Assembly (NCBI RefSeq): GCF_020184175.1
Contig: NC_065531.1
Span: 18,621,213-18,685,212, forward strand
Direction: 5' to 3'
Length of the DNA: 64,000 nucleotides
Origin: Aphis gossypii
Taxonomy: Eukaryota; Arthropoda; Insecta; Hemiptera; Aphididae
Made by a program: the position numbers and the translations under genes. This document shows, one piece after another, positions 1-11,100 of this stretch; within the stretch, counting starts at the first letter, position 1; every line of letters starts with the position of its first letter. The notes beneath the pieces were generated by a model. The model ran no database searches. It was not told where the DNA came from and saw only the letters and a program-made list of their open reading frames with translations.

Positions 1-1800
1 TGTTGTTGTTGGGTACGTATAAGTAGTAAAAGTTAGGAAAAAAAAAACAAGTTAATAATGCAACTATTTTAGAAATAATTCGATTGTTAACTATTAAAAT
101 ACAGTGGTAGTAAGGAAGATACTAATAGTTTCAAAGGTTAAGTTAATATTCAAATCGAGAAACTATAGGTTAGGTCTATACTTTAAAGTAATTTAGATTT
201 TAACGTTATATTTTTTTAGATATTAATATTATTAAAAACAAGATATTATGTAAAAGAATTGCAATTTTCGCTACAATCAGGCGTAAAAATGTTTATCGAA
301 AACATCATATAATTAGTTTTGTTGTTTTTTTTTTTTTTTTTTTTTGAAGCAAAGAAGAATCGCGCAATTTATTACAGCCATTAAGCGGATTAAAAAAAAA
401 CTTATTAATTTTTAAAATTATCAGCGTTCAGAATATCCTAATTAATTAAACTAATTCGACAAAAAAATTACGGTGAATATTTTATGAATACATCCACTCG
501 TGAGAGTTCTATATATTATACCCGTGTCGCGCACGCGAATTTTTATTATTAATTTACGCTAATGTTTTTTTAACGTTTTTCCGCCACGATACGAGGAGGG
601 AGGACGAACGCATAAAAACGATAAGGGTTAGGCCTTTTTTAAAAGTCGTGATTTACGATAACGGTCAAAGTACTCCCCGCGGATGCATGCAGTCCTTCTG
701 GCGGCGGCGTGAACTCCGTGAGCAGCGAACTTTTCAACACACGAGGGGTTTTTCGGTAATTTCCTCGGTAATTTTTTATTTCATAAACGTGTATAGTGCA
801 TTATGTAAGGGATGCCTTTTCAGTTTTTTTTTGGAATAGGGTGGCAACTATTTTAAGGATGCCAATTTTTTTATGGCCAACCCATGGTTTTATACGAACC
901 TTTGCCTTTACTATTTATAATAATATTATGTACCTTTGTTCTATACATTATAAACTTATATATATATACGTATTATGCGTATTTATAAAACCAAATGAAT
1001 GCGGTTGAAGAATAGTGTGAAGAATAATTGAGAGCTTCATAATTACTCTTGGATGTTATTTTAAAAAAAAAAAAACGCCAAAATTTGTTTTTTTTTTTTT
1101 TGATTATAATATATTATATTATAATATTTCAGAAGTATAATGTACTATTATTTATTACATCGCAACAATAAAAAAATGTATTATATTATGCTATTCGATC
1201 CGAGCCAGTTTAACAAAACACGCGTTGCAACTAAACAAAAATATTTAATCCAGAGATCAACTCTGCAGATGAAAGCGTCGTCCCTTTACAGTTAACAGGC
1301 GTTGTATATTGTATAGTTTCTATACATTGCACATGTCGATATTTAAATTTATAAACGTTAATCGCTCATCGCGTAGAAACGAATCCGTCTGCGTGTCTTC
1401 GTTATACATATATTGGTTACATTATGGTTTTATTTTTAAAAATAATTCATCTCGAATAATAAAAAATATATCGGTTAGCGGTGGTGGCGGTGGCGGCGAT
1501 GGTTGGCTATAAGTTTTACCGGTATAAATGGGTTGAAAAAGCGAGTGGGGGGATTAAAGGCACACATAATTCGCAAAACGTATAATATAACGTGTATAGA
1601 TTATAAAACGGGGAAAATGGTAATTTATCGAATGTACTGATGTCATTGCGTATACAACAAAACGGGAGCTCAGTGCAGTGTGCGAGCGTACTGCAACGGC
1701 ATAGGTACCTATATATAAGAACACCGTCCATCGCGCACAATAAATCAATTGCCCGTTGCAGACGAAAGATAAAAAAAAAAAAAAAAATGAAAAAAACTAG
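1..1800. other. AT-rich non-coding DNA
   Basis: I see no gene here. The stretch contains long homopolymers, including a T run of about 21 at 325-345 and A/T runs near 1060-1100 and 1770-1790, and TATAATATTATA-type repeats. The small reading frames lack recognisable domains and have low-complexity translations. Confidence 0.6.
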
Positions 1801-2330
1801 AAAAGAAAAAAAACCCTCACCCTCGGCCGGTCGATAAAACTTCGCGGTGACGGGGTTCGGGGAAGGGACGAATAGATGGGAGTCGTACTGACTGGGGGGG
1901 AGAAGTGGTCTGAACTCGAGATCTGTTTATATACGAGTCCGTTCATCAATCAAAGCGCGGGCCAATAAAATTGATCGGATTCCGCCAGTGTCACGCAACA
2001 ACGCGCGCCCGGCTTCATCAATATTAGTCGGCGTTTTGGCTTCTTCCGCGGTTTCCATCAGCGAATCCCATCGCCACCGCACCTGAAACCCACGTTCGGG
2101 GCCTCGCCGACTCTAACACCTTCCCCGTCCTTTTGTTAACCACCCACAGCACCCTACCGGAAGTCATCGTTATATTGGCGTTGCGCTTCAGCGGGGTCTC
2201 TTCCGAACTTTTTTTTCGTTATGTACGATTTTTTTTTTCACCCCGCTGCTTCCACGCATATTCATTGAACAGTGAAGTTATACGTTACAACTCGTTTTTC
2301 GCACGCTCCGCGGGACTACCTTTGTCGGAA
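1801..2330. other. GC/CpG-richer patch, possible regulatory DNA
   Basis: This patch is clearly richer in G, C and CpG than its surroundings and has no convincing reading frame. Around 1943-1978 it carries ATCAATCAAAG and, 19 bp further on, CCAATAAAATTGAT, so ATCAAT and ATTGAT face each other. Such motifs resemble homeodomain/TALE-type binding sites, but the match is generic. A regulatory role is inference only. Confidence 0.25.
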
Positions 2331-3320
2331 TAAAACCATATACTCGCCTATATATTATACATTTCGACACGCAACGATAATAATTATTATATATTATAAT
2401 GTTACGAATGAGCGTATGTACCTACTCGTACGATATATTATTATACATATATAATATTGTATGCCTAATGTTATATGTGATTCGAAACGAATATCGGTAA
2501 ATCCTGTTGCAGAGTATTAGGTATCGTCGCAAAAATAGAATAAGCTACTGCTACTTTACAATATTATATGCATACTATATATAATACAATATAATACCTT
2601 AAAGCTTTAAAAAAAAACGACGGTGAGCGGTTTCAGCAGAGCGTAGAAGTCGAGAGTTTGCACACCGCGACGTCGAACAGACGACGGTATATTATATATT
2701 ATATTGTTACTATATTTTTACTATTATAATAGGTCTAGGGCGTCGCGTGCAACGTACCTCGTGCATGCTATTATAATATATAATACAATACGAATTATAG
2801 AAGGATAGTCCTTTTGTGCGTTCGCAGATATAATATAATAAATAATACTATTACGACGACGACGAGGGAAATAACAATAGGGACGATAAAATCTGAGCAG
2901 CCTCGTCGACCGTCGTCGTCGTAACCTGCAAAAACACGAGTCACAGAAATGTGCGGAGACGGACTAGGAAAGACGCGATACAGGCGTTGTCGACGAGTCT
3001 ATATGTAGCTGACGCCATAACGCTTATAGAGCGTTTACCCGAAGCCTGGAAGGTATATCGTATATGTGTGAGTATATATGTAGGTATATGATTTATTTAT
3101 AAATGGAGAAATATATATAGGGAGATGGAATCAGCCAGGGAGCAATTATACCGCCGCAGATGGTAGATCTGCAGAGAGTGTATACTGTATATATAGTGTT
3201 ATATTGTTTCGTCAGATCGTTTCGACGATGATTCCGATCGCCGACGAATGTATATCAATCAAACGGTATCCACAGTACGTATAGTGTGACGTAGCATTGG
3301 TTACCCATCTCGCCGACCAA
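2331..3320. other. AT-rich non-coding DNA
   Basis: Mostly TATA-rich sequence with scattered CGA/CGT trinucleotide runs near 2855-2920. I see no gene, RNA or mobile element. Confidence 0.55.
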
Positions 3321-3372
3321 TTATTCAGTATTCATATTATATAAGACTACATAAAAATAACTAAAAACTACA

Positions 3373-3672
3373 ATGAAGCTGTGTACGCGAGCTAATTATA
3401 AAATATTTTTTATATTCGCTGTGTTTTGTTTTCCAACGTCTCACCGTACGTACAAAATCCTGACTACGCCACCGCGTATATACTGCTGCAGTATATACTC
3501 ATCAGTTATATGTATACAATACTACAATAGTGTCGTATATATAGGTTTAAAGCCGTCCCCTCGTAAAGCAATGCATAAAATATTATGTAAATGTATTCCT
3601 GACGAAAATATTATAACAGTGCGAATTATGTGCAGCTCGACTACCGGCTATACCGATATAATATGGTGGTAA
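3373..3672 (+). CDS. weak hypothetical ORF, 99 aa, with a signal-peptide-like start
   Basis: I do not recognise this reading frame. It begins MKLCTRANYK followed by a short hydrophobic stretch (about residues 10-20), which would fit a secretion signal. The rest has scattered cysteines and no known domain. A GTACGT donor-like hexamer lies at 3446-3451, right after the hydrophobic stretch, so a signal-peptide first exon is conceivable. A TATA-like TATATAAG sits at 3338-3345, but that leaves almost no 5' leader. In an AT-rich genome a chance ORF of this length is common, and I regard this as most likely not a gene. Confidence 0.12.
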   Translation: MKLCTRANYKIFFIFAVFCFPTSHRTYKILTTPPRIYCCSIYSSVICIQYYNSVVYIGLKPSPRKAMHKILCKCIPDENIITVRIMCSSTTGYTDIIWW

Positions 3673-4864
3673 CTGGTAATTCCTGCAGCGTATTTTCGAA
3701 AACGGCCATTTCTTTTGTGCTCTTCGAACGAGTCTTCGGGAAGCGCTTTGTACACGATACATGATATAATAGTTTTTTTTTTTATCTATACATACTAGTA
3801 CCTCCGTATTACAAAACGGACTCGGCTGTAGACGGCGTGCCGCGTGCATTATACGACGTATAATATACATTACATATACGCTCACGATGTTATAACCAAA
3901 GGAATAGGTGATCTCGACACGCGGCGTTCACACCCCAATGACCGATCGACGGGCAAAGGTATACGAAATGGACAACCGGATAGGTTTCGATTAACCGCAC
4001 CCATTATATACGCGTATACAAATATAAACCTATGCTAGAGCTGGTGTGTTGTACATTTCTCAATAATATATTGTGCCGGGTAGACTTTGCGGTTGACAAA
4101 CGGATACGGTCGTGTCCGTATAATATATCAGTGATTATAAAACAACCTATACACGTGATAAAGGTGAGTTGAAGTTGCGTATTGTGTTACGCGTAATGCG
4201 TAGTCGTATATAACATATAGGTATAGTAAGTATAACGATCGAAGGTCTGCGGGGTCGTGTACGTTTTCAATTTTCCAAAACGTCGAAAGCTGCAAGACGT
4301 CGCGGTTGTCAACATTTCACTTTTCGACGGTCGAAACACGCACCGGAAATATTGCAAAACGCCACGTTCCACTGCTTCGTAAATTACATCGTTATCATCA
4401 TATTTGTTCGCGAGTGCGTGTGTGCGTGTGCGTGCAGAGATAATAAATTGCATCACGCCAAATGGCTTGTATTGTCCCGCTACGTTATCACGATTTGTTA
4501 GCAGAGTCGGTTCGAGATGACCGACATGAAAAATAAAATCATTTTTCCAGTCGATCTGTTTCAATACAATGTGCGTGCCTATTCGTTGAAATATGACGTG
4601 ATAGTTACTATTCGAATAACCATGCTTTTATATACATAACTATTAACTAGGTATTCGATTTTTCCACGCACGTTATCTAACGATTTTAAAATTACTTATT
4701 GCGACATTATTTTTTAAATACTGATAGCATCATTATAAACTATAAACGGTTGCCGATTTTATAATAAAACTGCACCAAAAGTAATAACACGATTGATATC
4801 GTGTTTGTTTTTTTAATAATAATAATGATATTATTATTTGTAATAAAATGTGAAAATATGTGAT
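3673..4864. other. non-coding DNA left of the hAT insertion
   Basis: Mixed AT-rich sequence. The antisense 125-codon frame at 4187-4564 has no recognisable domain and I treat it as chance. A perfect 7+1+7 palindrome (GCACACAATGTGTGC, 4865-4879) closes this stretch just before the transposon target site. Confidence 0.5.
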
Positions 4865-4879
4865 GCACACAATGTGTGC

Positions 4880-4887
4880 GTTTATAC
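4880..4887. repeat. extra copy of the 8-bp hAT target octamer
   Basis: GTTTATAC is present here and again, directly abutting, at 4888-4895, before the left end of the hAT element. Only one left copy is expected from a single hAT insertion. It may be a footprint of an earlier excision, or a pre-existing tandem octamer used as the target. Confidence 0.8.
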
Positions 4888-4895
4888 GTTTATAC
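4888..4895. repeat. left 8-bp target site duplication of the hAT element
   Basis: GTTTATAC immediately precedes the left terminus and is repeated exactly after the right terminus. Eight base pairs is the target duplication length characteristic of the hAT superfamily. Confidence 0.95.
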
Positions 4896-4914
4896 TAGTG
4901 ATGGGCATAATCGA
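4896..4914 (+). repeat. left terminal inverted repeat of the hAT element
   Basis: TAGTGATGGGCATAATCGA is the exact reverse complement of the last 19 bp of the element. Base 20 differs (G here, A on the reverse complement of the right end), and both ends continue into related TCGA-rich subterminal sequence. Confidence 0.95.
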
Positions 4915-4958
4915 GATATATAATCGAGATATCTCGATTATGAAAAAGAATCGAGATA

Positions 4959-5074
4959 TTTCGATTATGAGTAAAATAATCGAGTAATCGAATAATTTCG
5001 ATTATGAGTAAAATAATCGAGTAATCGAATAATTTCGATTATGAGTAAAATAAAATAATCGAGTAATCGAATAA
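4959..5074 (+). repeat. three tandem subterminal repeats of the hAT element
   Basis: A 37-bp unit beginning TTTCGATTATGAG and ending ATCGAGTAATCGAATAA is repeated at 4959-4995 and 4996-5032. A third copy at 5033-5074 is enlarged by a 5-bp TAAAA insertion, and a partial fourth start follows at 5075. The same TCGATTA/TAATCGA words recur at the right end. In hAT elements, subterminal repeats are usual transposase-binding sites; that role here is inferred. Confidence 0.9.
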
Positions 5075-5480
5075 TTTCCATTATGAAATTTAAGTAACCG
5101 AATTTTGAAATATTATTTATTATCTGGTAATTGATATTTGATTTAGTATATTTTAATTTTTAATGGGTTGTAAAAATAAATACATATAATGCAATGTATG
5201 TTTATAAATAAGAGTAATAACTAATAAGACAATAATATTGTATATTAGTTATATCTTATATTACACATTTATTATTTTTATTGAAAATACTTTTATTCAC
5301 AGACGCGCTATAAATAAACTGCTACGGCCTATGAAAAATCCCATTTAACTATTTAATTTTAGGAGAGAGATGTTGACGATTTTTGATTGTTAGGTTATGT
5401 AGACACTCCATGTCTCCATATTTTCGATAATTTCAAAAGTATTTTCTTAATTGATTTATTATTGATATTATTTATATAAT
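5075..5480 (+). promoter_or_regulatory. 5' leader and presumed promoter region of the hAT transposase
   Basis: This AT-rich stretch lies between the subterminal repeats and the first ATG of the BED exon and contains no other reading frame. The transposase promoter is expected here by position. I cannot point to a definite TATA box or initiator among the many AT-rich candidates. Confidence 0.35.
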
Positions 5481-5610
5481 ATGAGACCGGGCTGTAAACA
5501 ACGTTCCGTTGTTTGGGACCATTTTAAAAAACATACTGATAATAAGACTGTTACGTGTCAAATATGTAAAAAGGATTATAAGTATTATGGAAACACGACA
5601 AACTTAAAAG

Positions 5611-5927
5611 GTAATTAATTAAAATTATAATATTTTATTAAGGGTTCACATAACTTTTAAACTAGGCACATGAAATTATCTATTTGTTTACCCTTTCTCT
5701 TTGGAATTATTTCAAACACCTTAGTTTATTAATTTAAATAACTACATTTCACATATTTCACGTTTTTGTGAATTTTTTTATGAAATAGTGATATATTTCA
5801 AAATGAAATATTTCATACTTCTGCAAATCCTAATTATATTATGTATTTCAAAATATTAAGTAATAAGTATAATAAGTATAATAAATACTAATTTCACAAT
5901 TTGTGTATCTTTTTAAATTTATAATAG
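5611..5927 (+). other. intron inside the BED-finger coding sequence of the hAT transposase
   Basis: The intron begins GTAATT and ends TTTATAATAG, is 317 bp long and AT-rich. Joining 5610 to 5928 completes a Glu codon and unites the Cys pair with the HLKRLH histidines in the spacing of a BED finger. That is strong internal evidence for these splice sites. Confidence 0.85.
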
Positions 5928-6386
5928 AACATTTAAAACGATTACACCCTACCAAACTCAATCCGAACACTCATAATGAAGATGACCCAGATAATCAATT
6001 AATCCAGACTACCGAAAATACATTTAGTTCCTCAACTTCAGCAATTTCTTCTAATTTATCATCTCAACACTTGATTTCGTCGCAATTTTCTGAGCCACCT
6101 TCAAAACAGCCTCGTCAACTAAAACTCTTTGGTTCGACAAAAGTAAATGAACTTAGTGATTCTGAAATTAAGGCTATTAATAAATCTTTAATTAAAATGA
6201 TTGTCGCTGATTATCAACCACTCTCTTTAGTAGAAAACATTGGATTTATTGAGTATACTAAAAAATTGCAACCACTTTATTCTATCCCTAGTAGAAAAGT
6301 ATTAACTTCACAATTGTTGCCACAAGAATATAATGTTGTGCTCCTTAAAATAAAATCTATTCTTCAAAACGTAAATGATTTATCAG

Positions 6387-6400
6387 TAACGACTAACGAC
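6387..6400 (+). repeat. 7-bp tandem duplication causing the transposase frameshift
   Basis: TAACGAC occurs twice in a row. The upstream frame reads through as VTTNDRY and stops at 6425-6427. One copy fewer gives SVTTDMWTS, the conserved hAT first catalytic block. The +7 change therefore explains the frame break fully. Confidence 0.92.
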
Positions 6401-7867
6401 AGATATGTGGACATCCGATTCCAATAAATCATATATAACAGTGACGTGCCATTTTATTTTTGACGACCAATTATATTCACCAGTAATTGCAACTAAAGGC
6501 GTTTCTGAAAAACACACTGGTCAAAATATAGCCGCTACACTTACAAATATTTTTAATGAGTGGAATATAGCAAATAAAATATTAACCGTGGTATCAGACA
6601 ATGGGTCAAATATTAAAAATGCAATAAACGAACACCTTCTTAAACACCATCACCCATGTGTGGCACACACACTAAATTTGAGTATAAATGAGGCAATAAA
6701 TGGAAACTCTGATATAAATCAAATTTTAAAAAAATGTAGGACGATAGTAGGGCATTTCAAGCACAGCAGTAACGCCACTGAAAAACTCAAAGATTTTCAA
6801 TTGCAAATGAACTTGCCTCTATTAAAAGTTAAGCAAGATGTGCCTACCAGATGGAATTCCAGTTTAATAATGATTGAAAGACTTGTAAACATTAAAGCCC
6901 CTCTATCTGCTGCTATGTCAACTCTACCTCAAGCTCCAAATTATTTAAATGCGTCAGAGTGGGAGATAATATTAGATTGTACCCATATTTTAAAGCCATT
7001 TGAAATAATGACAGCGGAATTATCAGGTGAAAAGTACCCAACATTAAGTGTGGTTATACCACTTATTAGAGGTCTTCAACATATTTTAAAAAACTTGAAA
7101 ACAAAAACTGATATTGGGGATGTATTTAGAAATATGTTAATGGATATAGTTAGTAGACGGTTGGGCATTTTAGAAAAGGATAAAATTGTTGCAAAAGCAA
7201 CATTTTTAGACCCACGATTCAAAAAAACTGCGTTTGGTTTACTTGAAAATGCTAGTAATGCGCAAAAATGGGTAAGCAAAGAATTAACAATGATGATTAG
7301 CACAAATAATGATATGGAAAATGAAATGAATACAACTGAATCTACCACCACAGCGCACACATTAAATAGTACTAATAATGCAACTAAATCACTATGGGAG
7401 CATTTTGATAATAAAGTCGCTGAAGTCAGAACTACATCGAGTCCAAATGTAACTTCCACTTTGATAATACGTCAATATTTAGATATGCCACTTTTAGATC
7501 GTAAAAAAAATCCATTGGAATTTTGGAAACAGCATAAACACACATTACCAGATTTGTATAATATGCAGCTGAAGTATTTGTGTATTCCAGCAACGTCTGT
7601 TCCATCTGAACGTGTATTTTCAAAAACAGGACTGATAACCAATGATCGCAGAAATCGGCTATCTCCAAAAAATTTAGATTATATTATATTTTTAAATAGT
7701 AATTTGAATTTGTTTTAAATTTTTTTGTGCATTTTTACATTTTTATATTTTGTCCAGTTTTATTCATTAAATATTTATTATTCTTATATTTATTTGCTTA
7801 CTATTACGAGCTGTTGTAAAGTTATTTTATTAGATATGTACTATTATTTTTAATTTGGAGGATTTTT

Positions 7868-7873
7868 AATAAA
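7868..7873 (+). terminator. candidate polyadenylation signal of the hAT transposase
   Basis: AATAAA lies 150 bp after the stop codon and before the right subterminal region. It is the only canonical hexamer I noticed between the stop and the right end. Confidence 0.45.
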
Positions 7874-8074
7874 TTTTATTTGAAACTTAAAATGCATTGT
7901 CAACATTTGCTGATTTGGTAGCCATACATATTTGTTATATATTTATAACGTTTCATTTAAAATCATAGAGTAATATTACTAGGAAAAAACGATTTTAATT
8001 TCGAGTGATTTTTCGAGAGATTCTCTCGATTATGAAAATGTCTCGATTACTAATCATTCGATTATCGAAATCAT

Positions 8075-8093
8075 TCGATTATGCCCATCACTA
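8075..8093 (-). repeat. right terminal inverted repeat of the hAT element
   Basis: The sequence ends ATGCCCATCACTA, the mirror of the left end for 19 bp. TCGATTA-type words upstream (about 8000-8074) mirror the left subterminal repeats. Confidence 0.95.
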
Positions 8094-8101
8094 GTTTATA
8101 C
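8094..8101. repeat. right 8-bp target site duplication of the hAT element
   Basis: GTTTATAC follows the right terminus exactly and matches the left duplication without mismatch. Confidence 0.95.
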
Positions 8102-11100
8102 AGAGTTGCTTAAAATATTCGTTGTACAAATTCGGAAGAATATACTACTAAAATAAGTTATTGTAATTGCCGTAACTTTATATAATACGACAGAAATCGT
8201 TATGATAGAGTACATGAGTTGCGAGTTTTCATACAATAGTACCTAAGCGTCATATAATTTAAAATATTTATACCACTCTCAGTATAGTTCAATTGTAGAG
8301 TAATATTATAAACATACGATTGAAAAGTGCGAAAAGTTTAGAAAAAAAAATATATCTATATAGTATATATATATATAATATAGATAAGCGAGTGCGATAA
8401 AAACCTTTTTTTTAAAAAAAAAAGTGTAACGACGGGAAAAGATAACGCTAACACCGATATTTCTCTCAATAATACCCCGTTTTATATGGCGTGTTGCTAT
8501 ATTCTTACTGCGGATGGGCATTGGATTTTTCATTTCCCGCGACGTTAAGTTGTACATTATAAGAGAAAATAATGAAAATTCGGTAGGTGATTCGGCCGAA
8601 AAGAAAAACATTATTTAGTTTATTGAACCATAAACGCCATCAAGGACCCGAATAACTGCCTCGGTGGTCTGTAAATCAACAGGTGTTTTCCCTGAACTGT
8701 ACTTAAAATGTAAGCGAAAGTTTATTAAAAATAAAAGTCGCTCAACTACGGAGAACGGTTTTCAACATAAATAAAACAAAATGTGCCATTCGAGGAAATC
8801 AAAGTTGCAGATGTTCTCCGGACGGCGTTTCGTTGAAATCTATTGTTCTATTCGGGGTTACTACTAAACAGCACACTGCAGTCGAACCGCTGTCAATAAA
8901 CCCGTTTAACCCACTTTAATAATGATATTTACTAATACAATTATTAATAATTCTAAATCTCCTCCCGCTAATAATATTATCGCTATAATACAGTGTAATC
9001 GTCCTTATTCTTATATTTCATATACGACGTTTCCTCTGTCGTAGGAAATAATAAAACGTGAGCGGTGTACACTGAACACATTGTATATTCACCTCAGAGT
9101 AAAAGACTTATACTATACCTACATAGGCTCTACAATGTTTATTATAATTTCAAAAAATTTAAAATCCAAACACGTTTAGGGTATTTATAATATGCAGTTT
9201 AGGCATAGTCAAAAGATATTAAGGTAGGTACCTTGAAATATATATTTTTTTCTATTTGAAGTCCTGCGTAATATTTACCTATTAATATTTTCAGACGCTT
9301 TATCGTTTTTTACTCCGGTCATATCCGTTGAGTTTTATGTTTATAATAATATTGTACTGAGTGATTCTTTTATCATTGAATACTCATTATTTCATAATGT
9401 GTTGACTTTTTTAAATTTTTTTTTTTCAAAATTTCAGATTTACACTGTTCTAGAATTGTAGAACTTTTTATTATTTTCACCCTAATATTTATTAGGTTAA
9501 CCTAACCTAGGTAGTTACTACCTAATATCTAAATATTTTATACGAGCCAATTAATTTTATTAGAGTAAGATTATTCATTTTTTTCAAAAACTAGGTATAA
9601 ACCTAATAGTTCTTGAAGTAATGAATATTATACTATATTATACTATACTATTATCAAGTTAACTTAAAATTAATAATTAATATACCTATTTTGAATTTTC
9701 TACAATATACGAATGATTGTATTACCTACATGCATATTTATGAATATTATCTATATTATTAGCTTTATTTTTATTTTTGGCTTATATTACATGTATGTAT
9801 TATATAAAAAAAAATTTTAATTAACAATTTAATGTATAGCGTTAAAAATAGTATATGTATATAATATAAATATTAAATAATATACGGTGTTGTACACGAA
9901 ACTTATAATGAGAAACGAAAAGAAATACTCTAATTATTGTATTTAAATATTATTATAAGTTTTACTTCTATTAATTATTTTCCATATAGGTTAACCAAAG
10001 TTCTTTAATATTATGCTCTAGTAAAATATAGTATTTTTTTCATTAATTTTATTTATACTCGAAACGATATAATACTTTATAATTATAATAAGAGTTTAAT
10101 GCTTGAAAATATAATTATTATCAAAGTATGGAAAACTAATTAAAACTAAATATAATTACATCAGTACTATGCTGCAATTAATATTTATACTTATTTTAAA
10201 GAACCTACTTTCAATGCTAGTTCTACACAAATAACTTATTAAAATGGCACAAAACAAACACTAATTAGGTCATTTTAAATGATAACTTAAGTTCAAAATT
10301 AATATTTAATAGTTAATACTATTACAGTTACAATCATTATAATATATATAATGATATGTCAAATAACAATAAAAATGATACTTTAAATTTGTATGCACAG
10401 TTAAAATTTAAAACATCTGTAATTATAGGTACATAAAATTAAAAAGCCATTTACATGTATATTTATAAAATATTGTTATTACATTAATGATTAACGATTA
10501 CTGTTGACGTAATAAAAAATAAATAAATAAAACCATAAATTCTAATATAGTAATATAATGCATATTTTATGTTTAGTGTCGACATATTGTTATTATAATA
10601 GAAATATAATATATTCATACTTTTAAGATCTTACCTAACCCCCCCCCCCTCTATAAGTTTTTGAACGGAACGATTTTCATATTGGTTTTGCAATAAAGCA
10701 TAATCAAGTACTTTATTTCAACTATTAGTTAATAAATTGTTTGTACGAGTTTCACGCTTAACTAAAATTCAACAATTTAAATCACATTGAAATCGTATAC
10801 CTACGAGATAGAAAATCAATTATTTGTTGAGACTATAGTTTAAACCGTATACACATTAGCGATGCAATCAACCACTGCACATAATGTCAACTAATATAAT
10901 AAATAACGTTAAGTTCCTACCCTAAATTTCGCCACAATAATTTTCATCAACAATTCCTCTAAGAAAATTGAATCCAACTATAATTGGAACGTTCATAAAG
11001 TTCCAAATTGCGAACAACGGCCGCCGGAAACTAGTCGAGAGTTTTCTATTATTGCCCTAACTATCATAAGCACAACCAATATAGTAAATGAGATTATTTG

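Larger units (their letters stand above)
5481..7718 (+). pseudogene. hAT transposase with BED zinc finger, frameshifted
   Basis: The enzyme would cut and paste the element by a DDE mechanism in the nucleus. Exon 1 (5481-5610) opens with an ATG and encodes a WDHF motif and the CQIC pair of a BED zinc finger. Exon 2 starts at 5928 with EHLKRLHP, supplying the histidines. The frame then runs to about 6400, where a 7-bp tandem duplication (TAACGAC twice) shifts it. With a single copy the frame would join directly into TTDMWTS, giving about 637 residues. The downstream frame (6402-7718) keeps every family landmark: the first catalytic Asp beside Trp (DMW, 6402-6410), the second Asp in VVSDNGSN (codon 6597-6599), CVAHTLNL, RWNSS, and the C-terminal dimerisation region with SERVFSKTG (Glu codon 7608-7610). 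No other stop interrupts it. The family is sure; the subfamily is not. Confidence 0.93.
4896..8093 (+). mobile_element. near-complete hAT DNA transposon (3,198 bp)
   Basis: The element is bounded by inverted termini identical for 19 bp (TAGTGATGGGCATAATCGA) and by an 8-bp target duplication GTTTATAC on both sides. Both are hallmarks of hAT transposons. Inside are subterminal repeats rich in TAATCGA/TCGATTA, a BED zinc-finger exon, one intron and a long transposase frame ending in the hAT C-terminal dimerisation region, all on the + strand. Exact duplications and termini suggest a fairly recent insertion. The transposase is inactivated by one 7-bp tandem duplication, so this copy should be non-autonomous unless helped by a relative elsewhere. 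The BED finger and the SERVFSKTG block place it among the Ac/ZBED-like hAT elements; the exact family needs a database comparison. Confidence 0.95.

Noticed and set aside
6371..6402. A GT...AG mini-intron spanning the 7-bp duplication that might restore the transposase frame
   Set aside because: It would be only 32 nt, below the size insects splice, and its removal does not place the downstream codons in the right frame.
7076..7668. Antisense frames inside the hAT transposase (127 and 78 codons)
   Set aside because: They are shadows of the real transposase coding sequence on the + strand.
9488..9512. Telomere-like TTAGG/CCTAA units
   Set aside because: Only two or three imperfect units in opposite orientations, not an interstitial telomeric array.
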